Below, one piece after another: positions 7,877 to 16,194 of a DNA stretch of 34,871 nucleotides. Origin of the DNA: Kiritimatiellia bacterium (GTDB lineage Bacteria > Verrucomicrobiota > Kiritimatiellia > RFP12 > UBA1067); contig JAKSOW010000024.1 of NCBI GenBank assembly GCA_024405395.1, positions 1 through 34,871 on the forward strand. Direction: 5' to 3'. The notes beneath the pieces are model-generated. The model was not told the DNA's origin. It saw only the letters and a list, made by a program, of their open reading frames with translations, and did no database searches. Every line of letters starts with the position of its first letter. The stretch's first letter is position 1. The translations under genes were made by a program, and so were the position numbers.

Positions 7877-9028
7877 ATGAGAATCCTCAAGATGGGTCAG
7901 ACGGGCGGCGGCATCGGCGCCTTCATCGGTGAAGTGCACCGCAAGGCGGCGCGCATGGACGGCTATGTCCAGGTGACGGCTGGCGCCTTCGACATCAATC
8001 CCGAGCGTTCGCTCGAGCAGGGCAAGATCCTCGGTCTGGATCCGAAGCGCGTCTACACCGACTACAAGACGATGCTCAAGGCCGAGAGCGCGTTGCCGAA
8101 AGGCGAGCGCGTGGACTTCATCTCCATCTGCACGCCCAACTTCACGCACTTCCCGATTGCGAAGGCCTGCCTGGAGGCCGGCTTCAACGTGATGTGCGAA
8201 AAGCCGATGACGATGAACCGCCAGGAGGCCGAGGAGCTCCAGAAGCTCGTCAAGAAGACGGGCCTCACCTTCGGTCTGCTGCATACGTACACGGGCTATC
8301 CCATGGTCAAGCTCGCGAAGGACATGGTCAAGGCCGGCGACCTGGGCAAGATTCGCAAGGTGGTGGTGCAGTATCCGCAGGGCTGGCTTGGTCAGCTCGC
8401 CGCCACGATGCCGCTCAAGGCGGCCTGGCGCACCGACCCCAAGCAGAGCGGCGCCTCCTGCTGCATCGGCGACATCGGCACGCATGCGGCGAATCTCGCC
8501 GAGTACATCACGGGCCTGAAGATCACGTCCGTGCTCGCCGACCTCTCCACCTATCTCGGCGGCAAGCTTGACGACAACGGCGACGTGCTGCTGCGCTTCG
8601 AGAAGGGCGTAAAGGGCGTGCTCGTCGCGTCGCAGGTGTCGAGCGGCGAAGAGAACGCGCTGCGCATCCGCGTGTATGGCGACAAGCGTTCGCTCTACTG
8701 GAACCAGGAGGATCCCTGCTACCTGCATGTCATCTCCGACACGGAGCCCGAGCAGGTGTGGAAGCGCGGCAACGCCTATGTGGCGGCCAAGTCCCCCGCG
8801 GCCGGACGCTGCACGCGCACGCCGAGCGGCCACCCCGAGGCGTTCCTCGAGGCGTTCGCCAACCACTACAAGAACTTCACCGACACGATTCGCGCCAAGG
8901 AGCTCAAGAAGAAACCCACCGAACTCGAACTCGACTTCCCGAGCGTCGCGGACGGCGTGCGCGGCATGAAGTTCATCGAGGCCGTGGTCGCGTCCTCCAA
9001 GAAGGGTAACGTCTGGACCAAGGTCTGA
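7877..9028 (+). CDS. Gfo/Idh/MocA family NAD(P)-dependent oxidoreductase
   Basis: The 383-residue protein has the two-domain fold of sugar or cyclitol dehydrogenases. A Rossmann loop GGGIGAFIG lies at residues 10-18, CTPNFTH at about 85-91 and the signature CEKP at 107-110. The second domain carries GDIGTHAANL (198-207), with the likely catalytic Asp199 and His203. The substrate cannot be told; many relatives act on inositols, glucosides or amino sugars. It has no signal peptide, so it is cytoplasmic. The ATG at 7877 follows AAAGGAA with a 6-base spacer, which outweighs the longer open frame upstream. Its TGA overlaps the next ATG by one base, coupling it to the DsbD-like gene. Confidence 0.88.
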   Translation: MRILKMGQTGGGIGAFIGEVHRKAARMDGYVQVTAGAFDINPERSLEQGKILGLDPKRVYTDYKTMLKAESALPKGERVDFISICTPNFTHFPIAKACLEAGFNVMCEKPMTMNRQEAEELQKLVKKTGLTFGLLHTYTGYPMVKLAKDMVKAGDLGKIRKVVVQYPQGWLGQLAATMPLKAAWRTDPKQSGASCCIGDIGTHAANLAEYITGLKITSVLADLSTYLGGKLDDNGDVLLRFEKGVKGVLVASQVSSGEENALRIRVYGDKRSLYWNQEDPCYLHVISDTEPEQVWKRGNAYVAAKSPAAGRCTRTPSGHPEAFLEAFANHYKNFTDTIRAKELKKKPTELELDFPSVADGVRGMKFIEAVVASSKKGNVWTKV

Positions 9029-10248
9029 TGCGGCTCTTCCTGAAAAGAACGCTTCTGGGCGGGTTCCTCGCGGTCGCGGCGCTGATGGCGCCGGGACTGC
9101 GGGCGGAGCCCGTCTGTGTGGACGGCGTATGCTACCCTTCGGCCGAAGCCGCGCGCGAGGCCGGGGTGGTGCTGCCGTCCGCGCCAACGTCTGCCGCCGC
9201 TGACCGGCGGCTGGCGCTGGGCTACATGAACGTCCCCGAATTCACGGCCTTCCTGAAGAATGAGGCACCTGTCGGCGGGGGACTCGAAGACCACGCGCTG
9301 GGCGTGGTATTGCTGCTGGTGCTGCTGGGTGGCCTCGCGGCCAACCTTACGCCGTGTGTGCTGCCGTTGGTGCCGATCAACCTCATTCTCATCGGCAAAG
9401 GCTGGCGTCGCGGCGCGGCCTATGCGGCCGGCATCACGACGACCTATGGCGCGCTGGGCCTGGCGGCGGCGTTTGGTGGACTGGCCTTCGGCTCTCTGCA
9501 GGCGAGCCCCTGGTTCAATGCCGGTGTGGCGCTGGTGTTCATTCTGCTTGCCTGCGCAATGTGCGACGTGCTGTCGCTTCCGAATCTCATCCAGAAGATC
9601 AAGGGATGGAAATCCTCCAAGAGTCCTGCGCAAGGGGGCGTGGCCAAACCGACGCCTGGCCTCAAGGGCCCCTATTTTCTGGGTCTGGGCGCCGCCACGT
9701 TGGCGAGCGCGTGCGTGGAGCCCATTCTGATCGCTACGTTGCTTCTGACGGCCAAATGGTTCGCGGCGGGGCGCATCTGGGCGGTGATATTGCCTTTCGT
9801 ACTGGGAGCAGGCATGGGCCTGCCGTATCCTTTTGCCGCCGCCGGTTTCTCGGTGCTGCCGAAGCCCGGCGCCTGGATGGTGTGGGTGAAGCGGGCTTTC
9901 GCGCTGGTGTTTGTGGGAATGGCCGCTTGGTATGGTCTGCAGGCCGCGCAGGCGTGGCGGCCTTCGGACGCTGCGCAGGAATCCGCGTCGACGTCGACCG
10001 CCATCCGCCAGGATCAGCCTACGCTCATCATCCTCGGCGCGCCCTGGTGCCGCAACTGCAAGGCGATGGAACGCAGTACGCTCAAGGAGGCTGCCGTGCT
10101 CAAGGAACTGGCGAACTTCAATGTGCGGCGCATTGAAATCAATGACTTCGGCGAACTGGCGCGCTACCCTGAGCTGTCGGGGCTGGACATCAAGGGCGTG
10201 CCTGCGTATGTGATTCTAAACGAAATTCCAAAGGAGATCAAGAAATGA
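9028..10248 (+). CDS. DsbD-like thiol:disulfide interchange protein
   Basis: This membrane protein passes electrons from cytoplasmic thioredoxin to periplasmic disulfide partners. After a signal peptide (about 1-26, cut near LRA-E), residues 27-46 hold a short segment with a CVDGVC pair. The CcdA/DsbD-type membrane domain follows (about 90-310), with one redox Cys in NLTPC (Cys110) and the second in ASACVEP (Cys229). A C-terminal thioredoxin-like domain has GAPWCRNCK (Cys341, Cys344). At 406 residues it is shorter than E. coli DsbD because the N-terminal alpha domain is replaced by the small CVDGVC segment. It is coupled to its neighbours by one- and four-base overlaps and sits between two large cysteine-rich exported proteins, which are plausible clients. 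Confidence 0.88.
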   Translation: MRLFLKRTLLGGFLAVAALMAPGLRAEPVCVDGVCYPSAEAAREAGVVLPSAPTSAAADRRLALGYMNVPEFTAFLKNEAPVGGGLEDHALGVVLLLVLLGGLAANLTPCVLPLVPINLILIGKGWRRGAAYAAGITTTYGALGLAAAFGGLAFGSLQASPWFNAGVALVFILLACAMCDVLSLPNLIQKIKGWKSSKSPAQGGVAKPTPGLKGPYFLGLGAATLASACVEPILIATLLLTAKWFAAGRIWAVILPFVLGAGMGLPYPFAAAGFSVLPKPGAWMVWVKRAFALVFVGMAAWYGLQAAQAWRPSDAAQESASTSTAIRQDQPTLIILGAPWCRNCKAMERSTLKEAAVLKELANFNVRRIEINDFGELARYPELSGLDIKGVPAYVILNEIPKEIKK

Positions 10249-11060
10249 ACGTGTATGTGAAACTGGCTGGAGCGGCTGTGCTGGCCGCGTTTGCGGGATG
10301 TATGACCACGCCGAAGCTGGAGCCTCTGCCGGAATCGGGTAAGATTGTGCTGGAGGGTGCCTATTCGGGGCATCTTCAGGACGTCTGCCGCAGCGGCAAC
10401 TACATCTACTGGATGCACACGCGTACGCTGCTCAAGACGGACTTCTCGGGCAAGGTGCTGGCCCGGAAGGAAATGCCCGATCACCATGCCGGCTGCGAGG
10501 TGCGGGATGGCAAGCTCTATGTGGCCGTCTGCGCGATGCAGAGCAAGACGGGCGGCAAGACGCTGAGCGGTTCCCGGGTGCAGATCAATGTCTTTGATGC
10601 GAACACACTGGAGTTGCTGGAAGAGAAGATAACGGACATCAACGACCGCTCGGGGTCGTTCTGCTTCCTCGAGGACGGTACGTGCCTGGTGGGATGCCTG
10701 CGCCATCCGGAGCTGAAGCCCGATCAGGTGCGCTTCCATCACCTCGACAAGGACTTCAAGCTCATCAAGAGCCATGTGCTGGACAACGTCACCGTCAAAC
10801 TGGGCATCGAGGTGATCAAGCGCAAGGGTGACTACTATTATCTCTTCCTCTACAAGGGCAAGGGGCTGGTGCTCAAGCTGGACAAGAACTTCCGGGAAGT
10901 CGCGCGTTTCGAGGACACGCCCGGCAATGTGGGCATCTTCCAGGATGGCGCCGACTGGTGGGTTGCCCGCACGAAAGGCTCCGCGGAAGTGGACAAGACG
11001 AAGCGCACCTGGACGAGCTTCATTGAACGTCAGCCCGATTTTGACGTTCCCGCCCAGTAA
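10245..11060 (+). CDS. Predicted lipoprotein, possible beta-propeller, unknown function
   Basis: The first 19 residues form a lipoprotein signal with the lipobox FAGC (Cys19), so the mature protein is probably anchored in a membrane on the periplasmic side. The rest (about 250 residues) has short strands with YIYWMHTRTLLKTDF, GKLYVAVCAM and YYYLFLYKGKGLVLKLDKNF; these read like propeller blades of the kind found in arylsulfotransferase-like or WD/YVTN-type proteins. No catalytic motif is evident. It overlaps the DsbD-like gene in ATGA form, so the two are probably made together; it may be a client or a partner. A hairpin about 20 bases after the stop may end the transcript. I do not recognise the family. 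Confidence 0.65.
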   Translation: MNVYVKLAGAAVLAAFAGCMTTPKLEPLPESGKIVLEGAYSGHLQDVCRSGNYIYWMHTRTLLKTDFSGKVLARKEMPDHHAGCEVRDGKLYVAVCAMQSKTGGKTLSGSRVQINVFDANTLELLEEKITDINDRSGSFCFLEDGTCLVGCLRHPELKPDQVRFHHLDKDFKLIKSHVLDNVTVKLGIEVIKRKGDYYYLFLYKGKGLVLKLDKNFREVARFEDTPGNVGIFQDGADWWVARTKGSAEVDKTKRTWTSFIERQPDFDVPAQ

Positions 11061-11081
11061 TCTGTTTCGCCAATCCGCAAC

Positions 11082-11108
11082 GTGCCGTCCACCAGGGCGG
11101 CACTCTTT
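11082..11108 (+). terminator. Hairpin after the lipoprotein gene, possible weak terminator
   Basis: GTGCCGTCC (11082-11090) pairs with GGGCGGCAC (11095-11103) across the loop ACCA, nine pairs with one G-T. The following TCTTTG is a poor U tract, so it may only attenuate. Confidence 0.45.
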
Positions 11109-11125
11109 GCCAGAATGGGGGTATT

Positions 11126-14100
11126 ATGAAGAACGACAAGATTTTTGGGGCTGCGCTGATGGCGGTCCTGGCGGCCGGTGCGGCATTTGGATATGACTGG
11201 CCGGCGGCCGGTGGCACGGCGACTCTGACCGAAGCCGACTGCGACGCGAACGGCGAAGTGGTGGTGACCGATGCCGACTATGCGGCGGCGAATGCGCTGG
11301 CGGGCATTCAGGTGGGGGCGGGCGTGAAGCTCGTCTTCGACACGGCCCAGGCGCCCACCGTGGCGCTCTCGGGCACGGGCGGCACATTCGTCAAGCGCGG
11401 CGATGCGGAGTGGTCGATCACAACCGCCCAGCCGAATTTCAGGGGCGACTGGGTGCTGGAAGGCGGCGTGACGATTGTGGAAGCGAGTGCCGCCAAGACG
11501 GCTTTTGGCATCGAGTCGGGCTCGTATGCCTTGTATGTCCGTTCTGGCGCGAGTTTCACGGCAACGGCCGCGGCCGCATCTGCCGGTTGGCGGTTGAGTA
11601 GTCGTAAACTCCATCTCGCCGGTACGGGATACCAGAACAGGGGCGCCTACTATTCGCTGGGGAATACTTCTGATACTTTTGCCTGGACGGACTTCATCCT
11701 GGATGACGATGCCACCATCCGGCTCGACAATGGCTATTTGTTCGCGCGGGGCACCACCTACGATTTCAACGGGCACGCCCTTACGCTTCTCGGGTCGAAG
11801 AATCTGTATTTTATGAGCGGCAAATGCCAGAATGGCCGTTTTGTGGTGGGTGATGGCACAGATCGGCCGCAGTTGTGCGAGCGTGGCACGTTCGCGATGA
11901 CGGACGCGGGATTCGAGACCGTGCTCAATCACGGCTCTACGCTCTGCCTCTACAACGAGCCGGCCGCCTATCCGGGCAAGCTCACGGTCAACGGCACGGC
12001 GACGCTGCTCCATTCGCATCAGACCGCCTCCGACATCTGCGTGGAGGACGAGACGACCGTCTGTCTGGCCGGCCCTGTCCATCTGGCGCAGCCAGGAAGC
12101 GTGCTGACGTGCAAGTTCTCCGATCAGTCCTCTTTTGTGTGCGACCCCTATTGGATGATGATCACCGGATACGTGTACGGCCCGGGCGGCCTCACGGTTG
12201 CGGCAACAGGGTCGCGACTGAAGACGGTGGTTCTGAGCTGCCCCACAAACGCCTTCACAGGGCCGGTGAATGTGACGGCGGGTGAACTGCGCCTGCCGGC
12301 TCATGGTGCCGTGCCCGACTACGAAAAGGTCACAGTTTCCGGGGGTGCTGTTGTGACTGCCGTTTTGCCCGCCGAGGGTGAGGCCTGGACAGAGGAACAG
12401 ATCGGCGATCTCACGAAGATGTCTCTGGATGCGATGAGCCTCAGCGTGGTGGACCGTTCGGCGTCGGGATTGGATGGCAGTCTCGTCTATGCGGCGGCGG
12501 ATCTCGAGGCGGCGTCTGCGGCGGACAAGCCTGCGACGCTGCGCGTGGGCGTACGGCCGGCAGACAGCGTGATCTCGGTCACGGGGAACTTCACGAAGGC
12601 ATTTCAGCCTGTTGCCTGGGGCGGCAACACGGTGGCCGTGGCAGGCGCCGTGCCGCAGTTGTCGGCGATGAAGGTCTCCAGCGATACCGCAACCTTTACG
12701 GGCACGCTCGCCGTCACGAACGCCGGCACGATGACGTTCGAGTATCCCTACTATGTGGGTACGCAGGGTGGCGCGCGTGACCTCTTGCTGGCCCACACGG
12801 CGGTGACGATGGAGGGATTGCGCCAGAATTTCAGCCGTGACGACAAGCGGGACGACTACTGTCCGGACTACACGAACAATGCGGTCATCGTGGGCAGCTA
12901 CGATTCGTCTTCCAAGGGCGTTGCCCACCCGGGCCGTCTCACGATTGGCGAGGACTGCACGCTCACTGCGCGCTGCATGTGCGCCTGGGGCCAGGGCGCG
13001 GCAGCACGGCAGACGCAGGGTGCCGTCATTCAGACTGGCGGCGAGACGTGTTTCCTCGGTAGTGGGTCTGATTCGCTTGCCGCCATCTGGGGCTATTACG
13101 CGCCATGCGCCGTCACGCTCGCAGACGGCACAATGACGTGGCGCGGTTACCATCAGTTTGGCATAGGTGGCGAGAACCTGGGCTATTCCACGTTCCTTCA
13201 GACAGGCGGCGAGTTCCGTTCGCTCGGCATGACGACGACTGGCGAGTGCTTTGTTGATGTCGGGCGTTCAGGCGCGGTGAGGGCGGACTGGCTTCAGACG
13301 GGCGGCACGTCGCATTTCTACGGCAATATCCTGCTGGCGCGCTCGGGTGGCTCCAGGGCGTCGATCACAGTGACGGGCTCCAATACGCTTTTCATCGCCG
13401 ACAAGGGTGTGGCGTGGGGGTATGACAAGGGCGCGAACCCGATTCTCTCGATTCGTGACGGCGCGGTTTTCCGAGGTTATCTCACGGCGTCGCGCTTCAA
13501 GTCGAGCTATCACGCGAAAAACGACTGGTGGGCTGTGTTCAGCTGTTATGTGGATGGCGGTTGGATCACGAGCACCTCGTCGCCTCTCGCCTATATGGGC
13601 GACATGGGTAATCCCCTGAGCGAGTCCAGCTACGGGCCGACGCGCATCGTCGCGGCCGGCGCGGGCCTGGGCATCGATACGCTGGCTGGCAATACCTCGG
13701 CGGGTAACCCGATTCACAGCGCCTCCGGCAACGGTGTGGCGGGCATCGAGGGCGGTTGGCAGCGGCTTGAGACGGAGCTTGTTGCCCGTCCGTTCGTGGA
13801 GATCCTCGGCGATGGCACAAATGCGACGGCGTTTGCCTTGATGGACGGTGGGGCGATCACGAATATCCTCGTGACGAATCCCGGGGAGGACTACACCGTT
13901 GCGACGGCGAAGGTGATGACGGCGATGAGTGCGGGCGGTACGCCTGCCTTCTCCTACTTCCCGTGTGCGCTTGCGCCCAATGTGCCCGGTGGCCTGAACA
14001 AGCGTGGCACGGGATCGCTGAAGCTGGTCGCGACGAACGACTACGTGGGCATGACGCGCGTCCTGGAGGGGAAGCTGTACTTGGGCGACGCGAACCTCAT

Positions 14101-14569
14101 TTCGTCCGAGAGCGCGCTTTCGGTGGAGGGTGGCACGTTCGACTTCGGCGGCTACACCAACAAGTTCCATGCCGTGGGCGGTCCTGCCGGCATGATCACG
14201 GGCTGCGCCGCGTCCGTGCTGGAGGTGGAGACGCTGCTCCCCGGCACGACGACGGATCTCGTCTTCAACGGCATCTCGCTGCGCGTGACGGGTGAATTCG
14301 CATTGTCGGGCGCGGACCTTCTCGCGGGGAAGGGGCCTGCATACGCGACGGCCGTCACCTTCGACGAAGGCGCGGGGATCCGTCTGACGGACACCGAAGG
14401 TCTTGATCCCAAGAAACGCGGCGGCTACGCGATCCTTTCGGCGACGGGCGGCCTCACGGGCGCCAAGGTGCTGAATGCGGACGAACTTCCGCCCGCCTGG
14501 AGTTTGGTAACGTACGACAACAAGCTCCGCATCGCCCATTTGGCCGGCCTCAGCATCTCGTTCCGGTAA
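11126..14569 (+). CDS. Giant exported beta-strand-repeat protein, cysteine-rich
   Basis: The 1147-residue product begins with a clear signal peptide (about 1-22, ending AAFG-Y). The remainder is Gly/Thr/Ala/Val-rich parallel-beta sequence with no enzyme motif. Autotransporter-type repeat pieces appear around residue 352 (GPGGLTVAATGS, NAFTGPVNVTAGELRL) and again near 955 (GGLNKRGTGSLKLVATNDYVG, VLEGKLYLGD). About 20 cysteines occur along it, including ADCDANG, LTARCMCAWG and TGCAAS. Unlike the protein at 3510, it lacks an N-terminal LamG domain. No beta-barrel, PEP-CTERM or sortase signal is seen; it ends LSISFR. It is probably a surface-exposed or secreted structural or adhesive protein. It starts from an ATG behind GGGGG, a modest ribosome site. 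Confidence 0.72.
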   Translation: MKNDKIFGAALMAVLAAGAAFGYDWPAAGGTATLTEADCDANGEVVVTDADYAAANALAGIQVGAGVKLVFDTAQAPTVALSGTGGTFVKRGDAEWSITTAQPNFRGDWVLEGGVTIVEASAAKTAFGIESGSYALYVRSGASFTATAAAASAGWRLSSRKLHLAGTGYQNRGAYYSLGNTSDTFAWTDFILDDDATIRLDNGYLFARGTTYDFNGHALTLLGSKNLYFMSGKCQNGRFVVGDGTDRPQLCERGTFAMTDAGFETVLNHGSTLCLYNEPAAYPGKLTVNGTATLLHSHQTASDICVEDETTVCLAGPVHLAQPGSVLTCKFSDQSSFVCDPYWMMITGYVYGPGGLTVAATGSRLKTVVLSCPTNAFTGPVNVTAGELRLPAHGAVPDYEKVTVSGGAVVTAVLPAEGEAWTEEQIGDLTKMSLDAMSLSVVDRSASGLDGSLVYAAADLEAASAADKPATLRVGVRPADSVISVTGNFTKAFQPVAWGGNTVAVAGAVPQLSAMKVSSDTATFTGTLAVTNAGTMTFEYPYYVGTQGGARDLLLAHTAVTMEGLRQNFSRDDKRDDYCPDYTNNAVIVGSYDSSSKGVAHPGRLTIGEDCTLTARCMCAWGQGAAARQTQGAVIQTGGETCFLGSGSDSLAAIWGYYAPCAVTLADGTMTWRGYHQFGIGGENLGYSTFLQTGGEFRSLGMTTTGECFVDVGRSGAVRADWLQTGGTSHFYGNILLARSGGSRASITVTGSNTLFIADKGVAWGYDKGANPILSIRDGAVFRGYLTASRFKSSYHAKNDWWAVFSCYVDGGWITSTSSPLAYMGDMGNPLSESSYGPTRIVAAGAGLGIDTLAGNTSAGNPIHSASGNGVAGIEGGWQRLETELVARPFVEILGDGTNATAFALMDGGAITNILVTNPGEDYTVATAKVMTAMSAGGTPAFSYFPCALAPNVPGGLNKRGTGSLKLVATNDYVGMTRVLEGKLYLGDANLISSESALSVEGGTFDFGGYTNKFHAVGGPAGMITGCAASVLEVETLLPGTTTDLVFNGISLRVTGEFALSGADLLAGKGPAYATAVTFDEGAGIRLTDTEGLDPKKRGGYAILSATGGLTGAKVLNADELPPAWSLVTYDNKLRIAHLAGLSISFR

Positions 14570-14607
14570 GGCGAGCTGGTCTTCCTGTGCTCCAGTGTGG
14601 TTGAAGG

Positions 14608-14636
14608 TTGCGGGGGGCGGTTGGATTTGGTATAAT
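14608..14636 (+). promoter_or_regulatory. Promoter of purF with extended -10
   Basis: TTGCGG (14608-14613), a 17-base spacer and a perfect TATAAT (14631-14636) preceded by TTTGG. The purF ribosome site AAGGAG (14652-14657) lies 5 bases before the ATG. The same TTTGGTATAAT block precedes lsrF. Confidence 0.75.
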
Positions 14637-14662
14637 GTCGGCTCACTTTTCAAGGAGCTATC

Positions 14663-16135
14663 ATGGGCGGATTCTGCGGCGTTATTTCAAAAGAAGACTG
14701 TGTCTCGGACCTGTTCTTCGGCATTGACTATCATTCCCATCTGGGGACGCATCGGGGCGGCGTGGCCGTTCTGGGCGAGAATGGACGCTTCTTGCGGTCC
14801 ATCCACAACATCCAAAATGCGCCATTCCGGACGAAATTTGATCACATTTTCTCTAATTTCCGTGGGCATGTGGGAATTGGCGTGATCAGTGACACCGACC
14901 CGCAGCCGCTGGTGATGGTGTCGCATCTGGGCACGTATGCGTTGGTGACGGTGGGCCTCATCTCCAATATGGACGCGTTGCGGCAGGAGCTCTTCGACAA
15001 GCGCCACGCGCAGCTGCAGTATTCGACGACTTCAGGCATGCTCGGCCCCACGGAGCTCGTTTCGGCGCTCATTGCCTCGCAGGATACGATTGTCGATGGT
15101 CTCAAATACGTACAGGAGCGGGTGGAGGGTAGCCTTTCGCTGCTGCTGGTGACGGCGGACGGCACGTTCTACGCGATGCGTGACCGCTATGGCCGCACGC
15201 CTGTGATCCTGGGGCGCAAGGAAGGCGCCATGATTGCGCTTCAGGAGTCGTGTGCCATCGCCAATCTTGGATTTGAGCATCTGCGGGACATCGGCCCCGG
15301 CGAAATCGTCAAGATCACCGCCGACGGCGCCGAGACGGTGGTTGAGCCGGGCGACGCGATGGCGATCTGTTCCTTCCTGTGGGTGTATTACGGCTTCCCG
15401 GCCTCGACCTACGAGGGGCGGAACGTCGAAATGGCGCGCTACCGTTGCGGATCCTATCTGGCGCAGCGCGCGCCGGTGGAGGCCGACAGTGTGGGCGGCG
15501 TGCCCGACAGCGGCACCTCGCATGCGCTGGGCTATGCGCACGAGTCGGGCCTCAAGTACGCGCGTCCGTTCGTGAAGTACACGCCCACGTGGGCGCGCTC
15601 CTTCATGCCGGGCGACCAGCGTCAGCGTGACCGCGTGGCAGCAATGAAGCTCATTCCGATCCCCGAGCTTATCCGCGGCAAGCGCCTGATCTTCTGCGAC
15701 GACTCGATCGTACGCGGCACGCAGCTGGGTAACCAGGCCAAGCGCCTCTACCACTATGGCGCGAAGGAGGCGCACATGCGCATTGCCTGCCCGCCGCTGC
15801 TGTACGGATGCAAGTTCATCAACTTCTCGCGTTCGAAGAGTGTCTACGATCTCATCACCCGCCGCTACATCCGTGAGCAGGAGGGGGCGGACGAGGAGAA
15901 GAACATCGAGAAGTACCAGAATCCCGACTCGCCCGAGTACAAGGGCATGGTGGAGTACATCCGCCAGAATCTGGGCCTGTCGAGCCTGGCGTTCCAGCGC
16001 CTGGACGACCTGGTGGCGGCGATCGGCCTGCCCAAGAATAAGATCTGCACCTACTGCTTCGACGGCAAGGATCCGTCGCTGGCGGGGACGTGTCCGGACT
16101 GCCCGTGCCGCAAACAGGCGGCTGAAAGCAAGTGA
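14663..16135 (+). CDS. purF: Amidophosphoribosyltransferase (PurF)
   Basis: PurF makes 5-phosphoribosylamine from PRPP and glutamine, the first step of purine synthesis. The glutaminase domain covers about residues 1-240, with a candidate nucleophile Cys5 in MGGFCGV and the RGG motif near residue 32. The phosphoribosyltransferase domain carries the PRPP loop IFCDDSIVRGTQL (about 345-357). Cys236, Cys376 or Cys383, and the pair Cys462/Cys465 (KICTYCFDG) fall where Bacillus-type PurF binds a 4Fe-4S cluster, so an oxygen-sensitive iron-sulfur enzyme is likely. The sequence belongs to the branch starting MGGF, found in Bacteroidetes and PVC bacteria. Cys5 must be exposed by N-terminal processing of four residues, longer than the usual one or a classical propeptide. 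Confidence 0.9.
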   Translation: MGGFCGVISKEDCVSDLFFGIDYHSHLGTHRGGVAVLGENGRFLRSIHNIQNAPFRTKFDHIFSNFRGHVGIGVISDTDPQPLVMVSHLGTYALVTVGLISNMDALRQELFDKRHAQLQYSTTSGMLGPTELVSALIASQDTIVDGLKYVQERVEGSLSLLLVTADGTFYAMRDRYGRTPVILGRKEGAMIALQESCAIANLGFEHLRDIGPGEIVKITADGAETVVEPGDAMAICSFLWVYYGFPASTYEGRNVEMARYRCGSYLAQRAPVEADSVGGVPDSGTSHALGYAHESGLKYARPFVKYTPTWARSFMPGDQRQRDRVAAMKLIPIPELIRGKRLIFCDDSIVRGTQLGNQAKRLYHYGAKEAHMRIACPPLLYGCKFINFSRSKSVYDLITRRYIREQEGADEEKNIEKYQNPDSPEYKGMVEYIRQNLGLSSLAFQRLDDLVAAIGLPKNKICTYCFDGKDPSLAGTCPDCPCRKQAAESK

Positions 16136-16194
16136 CGGGCGCAGCACGGTGCGCGAATGGATGTGATGTCGGTTGACGGAATACGAGGTTAATG

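Noticed and set aside
16172..16194. TTGACG just before prfB as a possible -35.
   Set aside because: No -10 fits between it and the start codon; the gene probably relies on read-through from purF or an upstream start.
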